Part shown: in pieces, positions 26,201 to 37,100 of the stretch
Numbering within the stretch: the stretch's first letter is position 1
Layout of the letters: the number at the start of each line of letters is the position of its first letter
NCBI GenBank assembly: GCA_038501625.1
Contig: JAZAYU010001096.1
Span: 1-64,000, forward strand
Length of the DNA stretch: 64,000 nt
Reading direction: 5' to 3'
Source of the DNA: Corbicula japonica
Lineage: Eukaryota > Mollusca > Bivalvia > Venerida > Cyrenidae
Notes under the pieces: generated by a model
Told to the model about the DNA's origin: nothing
What the model saw: the letters and a program-made list of their open reading frames with translations, nothing else
The model's database searches: none
Program-made: the position numbers and the translations under genes

Positions 26201-29200
26201 TCCGTCACGTGCAGGATTCACCAGCCTTCTTCGTAGAGTGAACCGAGAAGGGGACGACTTCCTCAGTCACAACATAACGACGGACAAAACCTGGTTATGG
26301 TTCTATGACCCAGAAACCCGGACACAGTCGAGACGCTGTAATAACGTGCAACGTCAACGACGTCATCAGTGTCATCTTACCGTGCGCTGTGACACTAGAC
26401 ATATGCTCGCGTAAAACTCTCTATTTTCATTGTTTGTAAATGTTTTTGAGAACTGTTTTCTGTATTCTGTAGCGGATTGATTTCGCAAACTGTTATATGT
26501 ATTTTTATTTATCCTGATGAAATCTTCTACTTGCTATTTATATAATCCGGTTTATTTTTGATCAACCCTCATAATGGTCACTTTAGGTACTGTGGTATCA
26601 TTATATTTTGTAGTGGTTTTATTTTCGTTTATTTTGCGCTAGGGTAGATGCACAATATCAAATCCTTACAAAATCAAACCATTGAATATCTAGTCTTATT
26701 AGAATAATACAAGTGTGCGAATTTAAGCCCTCGCGAAAATGTCACATGATTGGCGTGAAATTTGTTCCCTGCGAAATTGAATTATACAACTGTATTGTTA
26801 GAAAACACAGATCACAAAGACACAAACACATTGTGATAACAGACTTGGCTGGAAGACTATAAAAACTGAGCATGGAAACCACTATAGTATCTCAAGCTAT
26901 TCTGGGACTGTGCCCAGTTCAAATCAATTGGGTTGTTGAGATCATGGACTTGTCTCCATTCTCAGTTTTATGGTGTTGGAATTTGGTTTGATAAATTAAA
27001 GTGTGGTAACGAGGTTTACTTTATTGCCATCTAAATCCAAGACAATCTTAGATAAGGCTTTATTTTCAATTTTTCAGCTACCATTGACCAAAAAAGACAT
27101 AAAAAATCGACGGATTGAAAAGAAGTCACCAAAGAAAAAAGAAAATGCAAGCAAGGCATTAACAGTAAACAACACTGAAATTAAAGATGAGAGTGGTGTG
27201 CTAACGACAGATAACTTTAGGGTAAAAACTTCAGATAAAGCAAGTGGAGGTAATTGCATTTCTTTGTCAGAGCTTATTGTCGTGGTCAAATCTAGACACT
27301 ATCTGGAAAGAAGATGTGTCTCCCGACTGAGCTATCCCGCCACTGACACATCCTCTCCCCAGATAGTGAGTAGATTAGAACCGCGACATTAGCTCAAAAC
27401 AGAAAGCTAGATTGAAACATAAATAAAATATTGGTATATTAATTATGCATGTACTGACTGACAAAAGAAAGCTATCATTCTTACAGTAGCTTTTACATTA
27501 ATGAAATTGAAACCATTCGGTATGGCAAAATAGCACTAGTACATTCATCTAATTTCGAGTAACTTACTGTCTTATCAGGCATTTCTCTGCTGACAAAATT
27601 TGAAAGCTCAATTTTTGATAGTAACAATAAAACCAAACAGAAATCATTGCATTACAGCCTAAGGGAAAAAAAGCTCTCTAACTAGCTTTCGTTGTGTCAC
27701 GAAAAACACACTACCTTTCAGGAAATTTGCAGACAACCTGAGATAAGAGTTCAGGGTGGCAACACTTGTAGTGTTCCTGATCTTGATTATTGTAATTGTT
27801 TCAATTTCTGTCAAAGGAACAACTTTAAATTCATATGAACTTCATTATGAAGCCATTCATATCTTATCAATCTGTGACAACTGGTAGTAAAAGTGGTAAC
27901 TTTTTATTGACAGGTAGTATCATACTGTATGTGAATTTTACATTTCTCTCAAAGGTCTTTTTTGCAGAATCTTAAATTATTGTGCTTTTTTTAAACAATG
28001 ATATTCTGACAGTATATACCGGTACATAGTAATTACTTATATACCCTGCTGAAATTTTAACAGCACTGTAAGCATAATACAATATATCATATCATTTTTG
28101 TTATAGTTTGTAGTTGACATGAATTTTCTTGTTACATTGGCATTTTCCAAATTATAAGAACATACCAGAACTTTGCATGATTTGATTGATTTTTAATAAG
28201 TGTCTTTTCCTTGACTATTTTGTTTTTGAAAATCAGGAAAACCAGTAAATTGCTGAATATATTTGTAAGAACTACAAAATGTTCATGGGCCAGCATTGGC
28301 TTACCCGATAGCATCTTACGATTTTGGAATTAAAAGATTCAGGTATACATTGTTTTAAGAATCAGAAACTGAGAAAAGAACATTTCTCATCTTAAACTTT
28401 CTCATTTGGTCCCCTTCTATCATTTTACTACATATATTTATGGCATGGAGGGACAGTGTTCACATCCCTGTCATTTTATCAGGATCTACACCGTTCCTTA
28501 ATAGATTCTTAATGTTATTTCTGACCTAGAAGTGGACAGGTTAGATCCTGATCAGATGGCATGGATATGCCTGCTGATCTGGATCTATACTGTCTCCACA
28601 TGAGATAAAACCTGTATACATGTATAAAGAGGAAAGGTTTGAACTTTAAGATCAAAAGCATGATAAGATGCCTCATTCTTCAATTTTTTCAGGCCCTGGA
28701 AAGCAAAAGAAATTTCAAAGGAAAGAAAAGAAAAACATGGAAAAGTCAAATTTGGAGAAATCTCCTCAGATTGAACCAACACCATCCAATGATAAAAACA
28801 ATGAAAGTCAATCCCAGTTAAGGAAGTCTAAGTCTGAGCCACAGGATAAACAGAAGTTCCATTGCACAGAGTGTGACTATAAAAGTAACATGAAGAGCCG
28901 ACTTGCAGTCCATATGGGTCGTGTGCATGGCTTGCTTATAAATGGCGACATACCTGAGACTCTTGACTTTAAATGTCAGGAATGTGCAAAAGATTTCTTG
29001 TTTAAAAAAGATCTTAACAGACATATAAAAGTTGTTCACCACGGACAGAAATTTACCTGCTCTGTTTGTGATAAAACTTACAAGTCGAAGTATGTTTATG
29101 ATCGTCACTTGGTTACACATGAAGAAGGGTACATACAACCAATGTTCCGTTGTCAGATTTGTGAACGAGAGTTCACCACGAAGTTTTCTCTTGGCTTACA

Positions 29201-31391
29201 CATAAAATCTGATCATCTTGGTGTGAAGAAAACCTACAGCTGTCCAATGTGTGGTAAAAGTTTCAGTCAGATTCGATCATACAGACAGCATGCCAATGTT
29301 CACGCAGGAATCCGTCCATATAAGTGCGAGGTCTGTGGCAAGTCATTTACATATGACAAGTCACTAAAGGAGCATAGACATATGCACGATTCAGAGCCAC
29401 AGTTCCAGTGTAAAGTGTGTAGTAAAATGTTCCGGCAGCAGACCTGTCTGTTGATACATATGAAAACTCATAAAGACAAAAAAGATCATATATGTAGCGT
29501 GTGTGGTCGGGAATTCACCCAGAAACAGTCCCTGCTTAGACATGAGAGAATTCACACAGGTAAATGCCACTTTATTGATCTTTTTGACATACAAAAGTAT
29601 TTGTATATTGACTTTCGACTTATCATATGTTTATAATTATTGAACAATAAAGTTATATAATTACGATATTAAAATAATGTTAACAACAAAGATGTTAATT
29701 ATTTTAAGTTATAAATAAAAGTTAGAAGCTTCCATACTAAAGCCAAAGGATTCAGATAAATATGTTCAAATAAGCTATTAAACTTATTTTAATCCTTAAC
29801 TTCATTGATATGCCTTTATCACGTGTGCAACCGATGTAGATCCAGATCAATATCAGATTGCAGTCTGAACTGGATCTAACCTGTTTGCTTTGTTGACACA
29901 CATAACAAAATGGGAATCTAATTTAAACGAAGAGTGTAACTTAGACTGTTTAAGCAGCTGACTGATTTTGATAGAATCCAGTCTACCAACTGGTAACCAG
30001 TCTCCATCTAAAGCAACTGGGAAGTTAAGATAGAAATTAGAATTCATACTACCATCTGGTAACCAGTCTCTGCAGATTTAGATTCTGTCTACCAAATGGT
30101 CTTGGCTGGTTTAGATATTGCTGTAATCCGGTTTACCTACTGGTAACTAGTAGCAACTAGCAGGGTTTTGATAGAATTCAATTAGTGTTAGAATTTAGGA
30201 CCTTCTTCCAATTTTACCTTTATTATAAATCAAGGAAGCAGTCAGTTTGTTATATAAGATGAAGGTTCTTTTTTCATTTTTGTCAATAAAAAATCACTTA
30301 TATATAAAAATATGATAGAATTGTTATTTTGTTGAAATATTTCAGGAGACAAGCCCTATACTTGTAAGATATGTTTCAAGTCATTCGGTGACTACGCAGT
30401 GATTCGTAAGCATGTTATGATGTCACACAAGAAAGATAAAGACCGGTGGAAAGATGAAATCTTAAAGGCAAAATCAGAAATTGCTAGTCATTACATTGAG
30501 GGAGGACCAGGTTACGCAAAGCAAGATACTTTTCTTGATAACATGGCTGATGAAATTAAAATGGAAACAAGTGTCCTTGAAGACAGAGCAAACGATTTTA
30601 TTCGCATGCAGGAGCTCATGCATGGTACAAATTCTCAGGTTGCTAAGAATGTGGAAACAGTTAACCCAGTGTTTGCTGGAAGCAACAGAGGGTGTGAAGG
30701 GTTTGAAACAGCACCAACACTATCAAGTGCCATACAGTTCGGTAATTATCAAAATATGTATATAGACTCACAGCAGTCTCTGAGCTCCTTGACATCAACC
30801 ACAGCCATATCTGCAGTACACACAAAACTTACAAAAAGTAGTGCAAGTAAAGAACAATCATTACCGTTAGATTACAGTCAAGTTCTTAACCTTGACATTG
30901 GATCTTATCTTGATAATTCTGCTTACAGCCTTAATGGAGGAAACACATTTACAAACAGCAGAGCTATGGAACTAACAAATCTGCAGAAAGCTGTTTCATT
31001 ATATTATAATAACAAACTTGCAGACAATGTCAGACAACAACACACAGAAAACTATCCTAGAGAGGTCATTTCCGAACATGTGAACCAGACATTACCAGTA
31101 TCTTCTATACCGGTTAATATGACCTTAAAGGATTCCTTTTCTGGTGATTTAGGTTCTGCTTCAAAGTTAACTTCTTCTTTTATGATGGTAAGAGAAGTAC
31201 CTGGTTCAAGAATGGTCAAGAATATCATGCCCGATTCCTCAAAGGCAGCGGAAGTTGCTGTTCCCATGACGACAACAGGTGTATCTTCTCAGACATTAGG
31301 GACTGACAGTATCTGGGAGCATTCGAGTTTTGTGACAGATTATTATAACCCAGTGGATTTCCTAGAAAGTCAACCAGACCAGAATGGTTGA
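13950..31391 (+). CDS. C2H2 zinc-finger protein, nine fingers, 1506 residues
   Basis: Seven exons join in consistent phase: 13950-14292, 15707-17015, 17844-17955, 18499-19170, 27078-27249, 28693-29559 and 30346-31391 (stop TGA). All introns are GT..AG. Residues 1 to about 75 form a compact domain (FVRVEKKYGVRF, then a Gly-containing turn and NAHRSLLKLV) that looks like a small alpha/beta, perhaps KH-like, fold. Exons 2-5 encode Ser/Gln/Asn-rich, probably disordered linkers with Lys-rich patches. Nine C2H2 fingers occupy about residues 925-1187. The last pair is joined by a canonical TGDKPY linker whose Gly codon is split by intron 6. A disordered tail of about 320 residues follows. The predicted role is a nuclear DNA-binding regulator; no target can be read from sequence. 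TTTCTAG ends at 13940, so a non-coding 5' exon may exist. I do not recognise a one-to-one vertebrate orthologue. Confidence 0.9.
14293..15706 (+). other. Zinc-finger gene intron 1
   Basis: The intron is bounded by GTAATT and TTGTTGTAG. It contains a stretch near 15161-15260 with cttctcccaagtctccctct-like sequence, also seen near 50510-50580, and one copy of the dispersed palindromic MITE at about 15390-15585. There is no coding potential. Confidence 0.7.
15390..15585. repeat. Palindromic MITE family, copy 1
   Basis: This copy has the family landmarks: gtgtagatccagatcag, then its inverse ctgatctggatctac, then a second, more diverged pair after a spacer (ttggtcataaataa). Confidence 0.7.
15707..17015 (+). 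CDS. Zinc-finger gene exon 2: Ser/Gln repeat region
   Basis: The exon follows acceptor TTGTTGTAG and ends at AAAAG|GTATGA, in phase with both neighbours. About residues 350-495 form a degenerate repeat of roughly ten residues around the core S/P-Q-S-V/M-hydrophobic (for example YSPQSMLNP and YSSQSVLTP). The DNA shows matching repeats of cacagtcagt. This looks like an expanded coding minisatellite giving a disordered linker or transactivation-type segment. The open frame continues past the donor to 17178, but that extension runs into a dispersed palindromic repeat and is intronic. Confidence 0.85.
17064..17293. repeat. Palindromic MITE family, copy 2
   Basis: This is a nearly full-length copy from cctttactccatagat to atatggagtaaaggg. 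It lies about 50 bases inside intron 2 of the zinc-finger gene. Confidence 0.8.
19434..22259. mobile_element. TTAA-flanked non-autonomous DNA element, piggyBac-like target site
   Basis: The element is flanked on both sides by TTAA (19430-19433 and 22260-22263). Its ends are inverted repeats: AGGGAAATGTGCAGG on the left and CCTGCACATCTCCCT on the right, 15 bases with one mismatch. Comparison with the intact host repeat at 31.9 kb supports a single TTAA at the empty site. TTAA duplication is the hallmark of piggyBac-type transposases. No transposase is encoded. The interior has a GGC run at about 19890-19912 within a short GC-rich palindrome, then the 159-base tandem array. Confidence 0.8.
19931..21990. 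repeat. 159-base tandem array, about 13 units
   Basis: Successive units start at caactttaat-like sequence at 19931, 20113, 20272, 20431, 20590, 20749, 20908, 21067, 21221 and 21380, then more weakly at about 21528, 21669 and 21828. Most spacings are exactly 159. The first spacing is 182 because of an internal 20-odd-base duplication. Units are very alike on the left and decay to the right. Because 159 is 53 codons, the minus strand stays open across several units and mimics a 53-residue repeat protein. I do not call it a gene. Confidence 0.92.
22683..22915. repeat. Palindromic MITE family, copy 3
   Basis: The core reads gcagatccagatcag followed by agtctgatctgaatctacac, with a second inverted pair further right. 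It is diverged at both ends. Confidence 0.7.
22929..24774. mobile_element. Non-autonomous element with tacccccgca ends and an internal tandem repeat
   Basis: The left end tacccccgcatacg and the right end tgcgggggta are inverse complements. The left end also forms a local hairpin (tacccccgcatacg...gtattgggggta). The interior holds about 11 irregular units of roughly 115-165 bases, each with gatttaacaaaatc, aagatatcgacttgaaac and ggatcagtccatta. Short mobile elements with similar ends are common in molluscan genomes (my recollection, not checked). No transposase is visible. Confidence 0.75.
24945..26745. repeat. Direct repeats flanking a mariner-like element
   Basis: A segment starting ataatggtcaatttaggtac at about 25011 and ending at aagccctt near 25173 is repeated almost exactly from about 26571 to 26735. 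A third, short piece (ctgctggtgtatgctgttat) is tandemly duplicated at 24941-25010. The mariner-like element lies exactly between the two long copies. Confidence 0.85.
25181..26568 (+). mobile_element. Degenerate mariner-like transposon
   Basis: Perfect 23-base TIRs begin gggttgatcaaaaataaacc on the left and end as the inverse complement on the right. Length 1388 bases is normal for mariner. On the plus strand, an HTH-type start (MASTEKLEIRSIINFC) at about 25564 is followed, after a one-base frameshift at about 25704, by WHKYFREGITDKEG. A second HTH-like segment (RRLTVRALMAKFDVSYGTVQ) and the hallmark TDKTWLWFYDPETRTQS come later. The frame is broken by stops and the C-terminal catalytic part is not recognisable, so the copy is inactive. 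Confidence 0.88.
27279..27387 (-). repeat. tRNA-like short repeat next to zinc-finger exon 5
   Basis: The minus strand contains gcgggatagctcagtcggga, a good match to a pol III box A, between inverted arms at 27279-27306 and 27359-27387 (ccagatagtg and its complement). It starts 30 bases after the exon 5 donor, and readthrough would place it in frame. The box B match is weak, so a tRNA-derived SINE fragment is tentative. Confidence 0.4.
28435..28638. repeat. Palindromic MITE family, copy 4
   Basis: Landmarks are atcaggatctacaccgttcc, ttatttctgacctagaagtg and ctgatctggatctatactg. The copy ends about 55 bases before exon 6 of the zinc-finger gene, close to its branch-point region. Confidence 0.7.
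28693..29559 (+). CDS. Zinc-finger gene exon 6: fingers 1-8
   Basis: The exon carries eight consecutive C2H2 fingers starting at CTEC, CQEC, CSVC, CQIC, CPMC, CEVC, CKVC and CSVC, each with the F/Y-x6-hydrophobic-x2-H pattern. Fingers 1, 2 and 4 have spaced histidines (H-x4-H type), and linkers between fingers 1-5 are longer than the canonical five-residue TGEKP. Fingers 5-9 are more regular. Several fingers in one exon is usual for this class. The ninth finger (CKIC) is at the start of exon 7. Confidence 0.93.
29790..29895. repeat. Palindromic MITE family, copy 5 (half)
   Basis: Only the left half is present: a cttcattgatatgcctttat start, then gtagatccagatcaa and its partner gaactggatctaacctg. 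Confidence 0.65.
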
Positions 31392-31536
31392 TAAATCCAA
31401 GCCCCTATTTAAAAATTCAAAGATTTTAGACCAATCTCGGATCTATGTCCGATTGGTCAAATAAGACTGATCTCAGAATTGACAAATGGCAGGCTTGAGA
31501 TGAAGACTGTTGTCCAGTCAGTGGACTTAGTACATG

Positions 31537-31700
31537 GACCCTTAACTCCATGGATACTGCTTATATTACATGTGTGACCAATTTAGATTTAGATAAACTT
31601 GCATTTTCATGCAGTCTGATCAAGATCTACACTTTTCGTTACTTTGTCAGCGGTTATAATTTGATAAAACGAACAGTAAAGATACTGATCAGACTGTAGG
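31537..31700. repeat. Palindromic MITE family, copy 6 (degraded)
   Basis: Recognisable by taactccatggatactgc, gcagtctgatcaagatctac and later gataaaacgaacagtaaaga. It is strongly diverged. Confidence 0.5.
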
Positions 31701-31946
31701 GATGTACATAGTAAGGAATCAATGCATACAGTATGTCCTCCCTGACATATTGCTCAATCAGCAGAGCTTCTTACCTGCAATAATGGGTCCAAGATCAAAA
31801 TCTTAGATTGGAGACAAGTCTTAAAACTCTAACTCTCAATTAGTGAGATTGAAGCTTGAAATTGATTTCAATCATTCAGTAGATTCCTATTTGTGACTGG
31901 TTCCAGTTGCGACCTTTGTGATCTTTGGCCAAAGTGTGGTTGATTA

Positions 31947-32308
31947 GATCAGGGATTTCAATAGATGCAGATTCTTGCATTTTCAAGCAACCAAATCTAA
32001 AATTTTCCACTTTTGACCCCACCTGACTCTGAGCTTGGGGTCATTTTGATGCAGGAGAATTTAGGAAAAAGTGGTCAAAGTTTGCAATAATTAAGATAAA
32101 TATTGTGTCTACTGCATTATAAAGATGAAGTTAATACTTATTTAATCTTGAAAATATATTTCAATAAAGATAAAGCATTTTTAAGTAGTACATTTTAATG
32201 AACACAAGATATAACTCCTGATGGTCTGATAATGACCCCTGGAAAATTCTCTCAACAGGGGAAAGATGACCCCTGGTTTTCAAAACCTATTGAAATCCCT
32301 GTTAGCTC
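31947..32308. repeat. Dispersed repeat, uninterrupted copy
   Basis: This is the full-length partner of the repeat split at 19208-22420. It runs from gatttcaatagatgcagatt to cctattgaaatccctg. The first and last 15 or so bases are inverse-complement-like (ggatttcaatag against ctattgaaatcc), so it may itself be a short TIR element. Confidence 0.75.
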
Positions 32309-32657
32309 CCCGGATCTAGTAATAATTGTCAGTGAAAATCTAACCGAAGCCATGATAGTCTGATATTAGGCGGCTTTTAAACTGGTACAAGTATTTGTTC
32401 CTCAGGCTCAAGTTAGGTTGATTAAGTTTGTTTCATCACCAGATTTGCTAAAATCATGATATGCCATATTTTCAAAACTGGGTCATCGGATGAAAGAGGC
32501 AGCAATTGTCATCAGATTATAAGCAAACAAGGCCAAACTCTGATTTCTTGTTTATATCAAAAGCTTAGTGTTTTCCTTGATTGTATGTGACTGCATATGG
32601 CTGTGAATGACAAAACCAGGCTGATGGGGATAATAGTTATTATTGCAAAAATTTAAA

Positions 32658-32848
32658 CCTTTTCCCCATATGTACGGGTTTATTGCATGTGCAATGAGTG
32701 TACATCCAGATCAAAACACATCTGTGTTGTCTGATCACAGTCTGCATTGGTGGCTCCTTAGTCAGATAAAACCTAATGATTCAAAAGATAAACAGTGTAG
32801 ATCGTGATCAGATGGCAAGGATGTGCTGGCTGATCCAAATTTTACTAA
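32658..32848. repeat. Palindromic MITE family, copy 7
   Basis: Landmarks are ccccatatgtacgggtttat, gtacatccagatcaaaacac and gtagatcgtgatcagatggc. The right end is truncated. Confidence 0.7.
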
Positions 32849-33198
32849 GTTGTGATTTTTCATTAACTGTCCAAAACTGACATTTATTATAAACAGCATA
32901 AATAAATAGGAATACAAATAATTATGTCAAGTCCTGATCATGAAACACATTACCATAGCAATCACTTGTTCTTTGAAAATTAAGGACAATTTCACAAAAC
33001 AAACATTATTAAAAATTTTCAGATATTGCAACATAGTAAAATTAGGTAAAATTTGAAGAAAAAGATTTTTTATTTATTACAGATTGCAGTATGAATACAG
33101 ACAGTGGTTGTTATATTAAAATACCCTTGACCTTAAAAAATAGTAGGTAGTTTTGCTTGAAGTTTTAAAGTTTTACTGATAATATTTGATACTTTAAC

Positions 33199-33425
33199 CA
33201 TTTACTCCATATATACATATATAACATTTGTGTGACAAGTGTAGATCCAGATCGTATGGCAAAGATGTGTCAGCTGATCTGGATCTACTCTGGCCTTTTC
33301 TGTCAGATAACCTGATGAATCTAAAAGAAAGTAGTCTAGATCCAGATCAGATGTCACAGATATACATGTTGATCTGGATCTACACTGTTTGCCCATGTGA
33401 TAAAAGGTGTATGTATGGAGTAAGA
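33199..33425. repeat. Palindromic MITE family, copy 8 (best preserved)
   Basis: The terminal arms tttactccatatatac and gtatgtatggagtaa are inverse complements. Inside are two internal palindromes, each gtagatccagatc... with ...gatctggatctac, joined by a spacer containing aacctgatgaatctaaaag. This copy best shows the family plan: outer TIRs plus two nested inverted pairs in about 227 bases. Confidence 0.85.
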
Positions 33426-34039
33426 GATGAAGACAGTTTGTGTGCTTCTTAAGTGCCACTTTGTCACAGTCACGTTATATTGATTGATTTCAAAACTGCA
33501 TATCCAAGATCTTAAACTGAATTAACAGAAATTATTGGACAATATAGAAGAGTGAATGAAATGATCCACTTTTTTGATGATGCCATTGTATTAATTACTT
33601 GGATACCAACTGTTTAAATTTAGAGCACATGCATTCTTAGTTTTAATGACTAAATGTTAACACTGCAATTGAATGCTATAGCTATCAAATTTATTGCTTA
33701 TTATGTGATGTTTTTTTTTAAAGATGTTTCTGTATACATAACCATTATATTGTGTGATGTCATTTTGAATACAGGCTTGTTTGGTAAAAAATTATATTTT
33801 AACACTTAAATTACTGTTAAGAATAGTGCAATATGGTACTGTTACAAATTATCGAGTGAATGTATTGTTGTATGTTCGTAAATGTAAAAGAATACAAAAA
33901 TGATAATGACCTTTGTCTTCATTTGTAAAGTACAATAAATTCTTTAAAGTTATGATTTTAATAACACAAATATGTAATATAAATTATCAGTGATGAGAAA
34001 ACAAAAAGAACATACAGTTGTTATTACAAGATGAGCAGT

Positions 34040-34049
34040 TTTATTTATT
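34040..34049 (-). terminator. Poly(A) signals of the minus-strand membrane-protein gene
   Basis: Two overlapping AATAAA hexamers on the minus strand (plus strand ttttatttatt) lie about 110 bases past the stop codon at 34158. The plus-strand zinc-finger gene has its own candidate signal at 33934-33939, so the two genes end tail to tail. Confidence 0.6.
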
Positions 34050-34157
34050 CCTTTAATACAGAAGTTTGGATGTTTTATCAATCACAAGCAACACTTGAAA
34101 TCATATCCCGTAGACTTAAACAATATAAAGAATCGGAAGTAATTCTCCTAACTAACA

Positions 34158-37100
34158 TCAGTATTTAGTAACAGTTACTTCCCTGGAAATAACGCCTGTC
34201 ACGGAATGTCTGTCTTTTGCCAAATGTTTGGATGAGCTATTGTTATAAGCAGGTAAATTTACAGATAGTGGTCTGTGAGCTGACAACACCCATGTACAAT
34301 GTAAAACCATGGCATGCCCAGTCAAGATGTTTCTTCTGAATATGCAGCATATGTCCCCCATGCGTACTGTGTGTCTGTAAATGCAACTCGCTGTCTTCGT
34401 TATATATCGGAATACACAGGTATGTCAGCTGACTATTAACCGGCACTTCATCTTGATGGTCTCAATGGCGACATCCGACTTTCTTCATTCAGTTTGGTGA
34501 ATTAAAAGTCTAGAATTGCCTCGTGCTGTAACGGGTAGCGTTGAATTTTGCCAGCGTTTACTGCATAAAAGCCGTCAGTGTTTTCAAGCACTGAAGGACA
34601 CCAGTGTTCACTGCTAAAAAGCAGTGAGTGTTTAGCAGTGAAGGACACCCGTTATGAACCGTCTATCACGATATCATATGCGGCTACCCGGTCATGACAC
34701 ATCATTACTAGTCACCTTGTTAATTTCGTTGAACAAATATAGTACTGCTTGAGGGTGGGATTCTGCAAATAAAAGAATAAAATCGTAGTCTGGTAACGTT
34801 TATACAAGTATTTACTAGAATCGTTTGAAAAGTAGATATGTGCATATTCGGAAATCTCGTTATTTACTTAGTAAACTTTTAATTGCGGCCAGGTTAAGGC
34901 GGTACTCGGGATTATACTGTTTTAGAATTGTAAGTCAAATGTTTAGTGCAGTGTATATAAAGACTGATAAATAGATCGCAAAGACAGGGGCCTCCGTGGC
35001 GGTCTTGTCGATCAACAGCCTGACGTCACGACTGTAGATTCAATGAATCCTTCATGCCAAAAATAATAAAGGGGAGAAACTGCGGATTTTCCTTGGGAAG
35101 AAAAAGAATTGACACACAACTAACAATGCACTCTACGAGGCGGCCAGCAGTATTACCGCCACGTTACGACAACCGGCTGTCAACCTGTAATGTTGAAAGA
35201 CATCCGGAAATTTGCTCTTAGTGCAGGAAACGAATGAATAAACGCAAAGACCAAACCTTTTTAGAAAACGATGTAATAAACGCAGAGACTGTCCATCTTA
35301 GGGAAATTAATCGACATATTGACAAGTTGGACTTATTGATCATTTCTCTTTCCACTTTTTGCTGAGAAAATATGATTGAGAGTTTAATTGATCGCATTTT
35401 GCTGTCAAAGATCACCAGACAGTAATCATGATTGTTTCCCTTAATTGTGCTGTTGCTTAGCGAGGCACCACATCTTTCTATTAGCCCAAGATATAGACAG
35501 ATCAGTTTCACGTGCATCGGTTTTACTACATGTAACAGCTTTGGGAGTGTACAAGCCCGTATTTTTTATACAGGGGTAGCAAAACATGAACAGTACAGGC
35601 TTACAAATAAACAACAGCACACTATCGCTGTAACTGTGTATTCATACTATACAAAGAATGAAGTGGTGAGATAAACATTGGCATAAACAAGCAAGAATAG
35701 AATATATTAAACTTGAAAGCTGTAAAGTATTTAGAAAGCAACTGTCTCGAGAAATATCAACTCTTTGAACATGAAAATTGATATGAAAGTTTGAGAATGG
35801 TTAAAAACAATATGCTTCAGAAACCTGAATTTGTGCTTAACAGACAAGACGATCACAATCGATCACTCTGGGTACTTGGCGCTCATGGAACTAAGTTCGA
35901 GAGACTTTCCTTTGTTCGAAACATGGTCGCATAGTCGTTTTGTTAACGCGATGTTAAGAATGTTGAGCTGCCGCCTTAACGGACACCGCTTACCTTTCTC
36001 GCTTGCTCCTGACTCAGCAGTTGACCCATTCTCTCTTTGCCTTTTTTGGACATCGACATTAGCGAAGCCAAGTCCCTGACCCTTGTTGACCAATGCTGTA
36101 CTCGGTGGATCATACCTGCCCTTCTGAATGTTTATTTCTCGCGTTTTGGGGGGTCGAATCTTCTCTGAATACTGAACGCATTTCTTCCTGATCTTTTCAA
36201 GCGTGACAGCTATCTCGATTTTGGTCTGAAACAACATAGGGGTTCCTGATAAAATGATACCTACAGCCATTGTAGTTTTTAAAATTTATTACTATTTTAT
36301 TATCTTTTTACTTCTAGCTACACTTTTAGGTAAAAACATTTTTATTGTTCTTTTATGTAAATAAAAGTACTCTTTAAACTTTTTACGGATGACAGGTCGC
36401 GTATCAAATCGAAAATATTTAAGTTTTTTAAATATCAAATTGTATAACTTAAACTGTAGAAAATCCGTAAACAAAGTAAATGTGATGTAATATTATTTCA
36501 CAGTCAAAATACAAGTGGATATACTTAATGCCGAAACTAACGCAGTTTAATTCACTCACAAAATTTTAAATCCTAATTTCGGCGAAATTAGTTCGGTCAT
36601 TTATAGGCATTCTCTGGTACTACAATTAATAATAACCACTTCTCTGAGACGGTGAAATATTTCATCATGAACTGTGAATAGGCAGCTTTAACTTGCTATT
36701 CAGTGACACTGTACATCACTCTTGTTGAATGTTTCTAAAGTGTGAGGAGCCATGAGGACCACAAGGAAGTTATAAACGGCGTCATAGCAATAAATGACGT
36801 GAAAATTTGCACGAGAGAACTGGCGTCGTTTGTTTATGGTAATATATGCATTGCAGATACGCGGAAGTTATATAAACATGACAAAAAGATGCGGAGTGAA
36901 CAACTTTGCTTTTAATACTAATATAGAAAGTGATAAACCACACAATATCTTTCATGAGATGACTAAGCAAACTGGAGACAATTTGATAAATATAAGAAAT
37001 TACTTCAATCAAAGTGGAGTTAAAGAATGTATTTTAGCTTACTTAACAAAAATTGGTTATCATTAAAGTATGTATTAAAACGAGTATTGCGCTGGTTATG

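Larger units (their letters stand above)
31392..33939 (+). other. Probable 3' UTR of the zinc-finger gene, with AATAAA at 33934
   Basis: From the stop at 31391 to the first well-placed AATAAA (33934-33939) there is no coding exon. The interval holds the intact dispersed repeat at 31947-32308 and three palindromic MITE copies. A 2.5 kb 3' UTR is plausible, but an earlier cleavage site cannot be excluded. Confidence 0.5.

Noticed and set aside
35432..35674. 80-codon plus-strand frame, repeated at 40143-40385
   Set aside because: Its presence twice reflects the duplicated segment, not selection. It overlaps introns of the minus-strand gene and resembles nothing known.
36292..36474. Lys-rich 60-codon minus-strand frame present identically in both duplicate copies
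   Set aside because: It lies between exons 4 and 5 of the membrane-protein gene, is AT-rich and has no start or splice context. Identity follows from the duplication.
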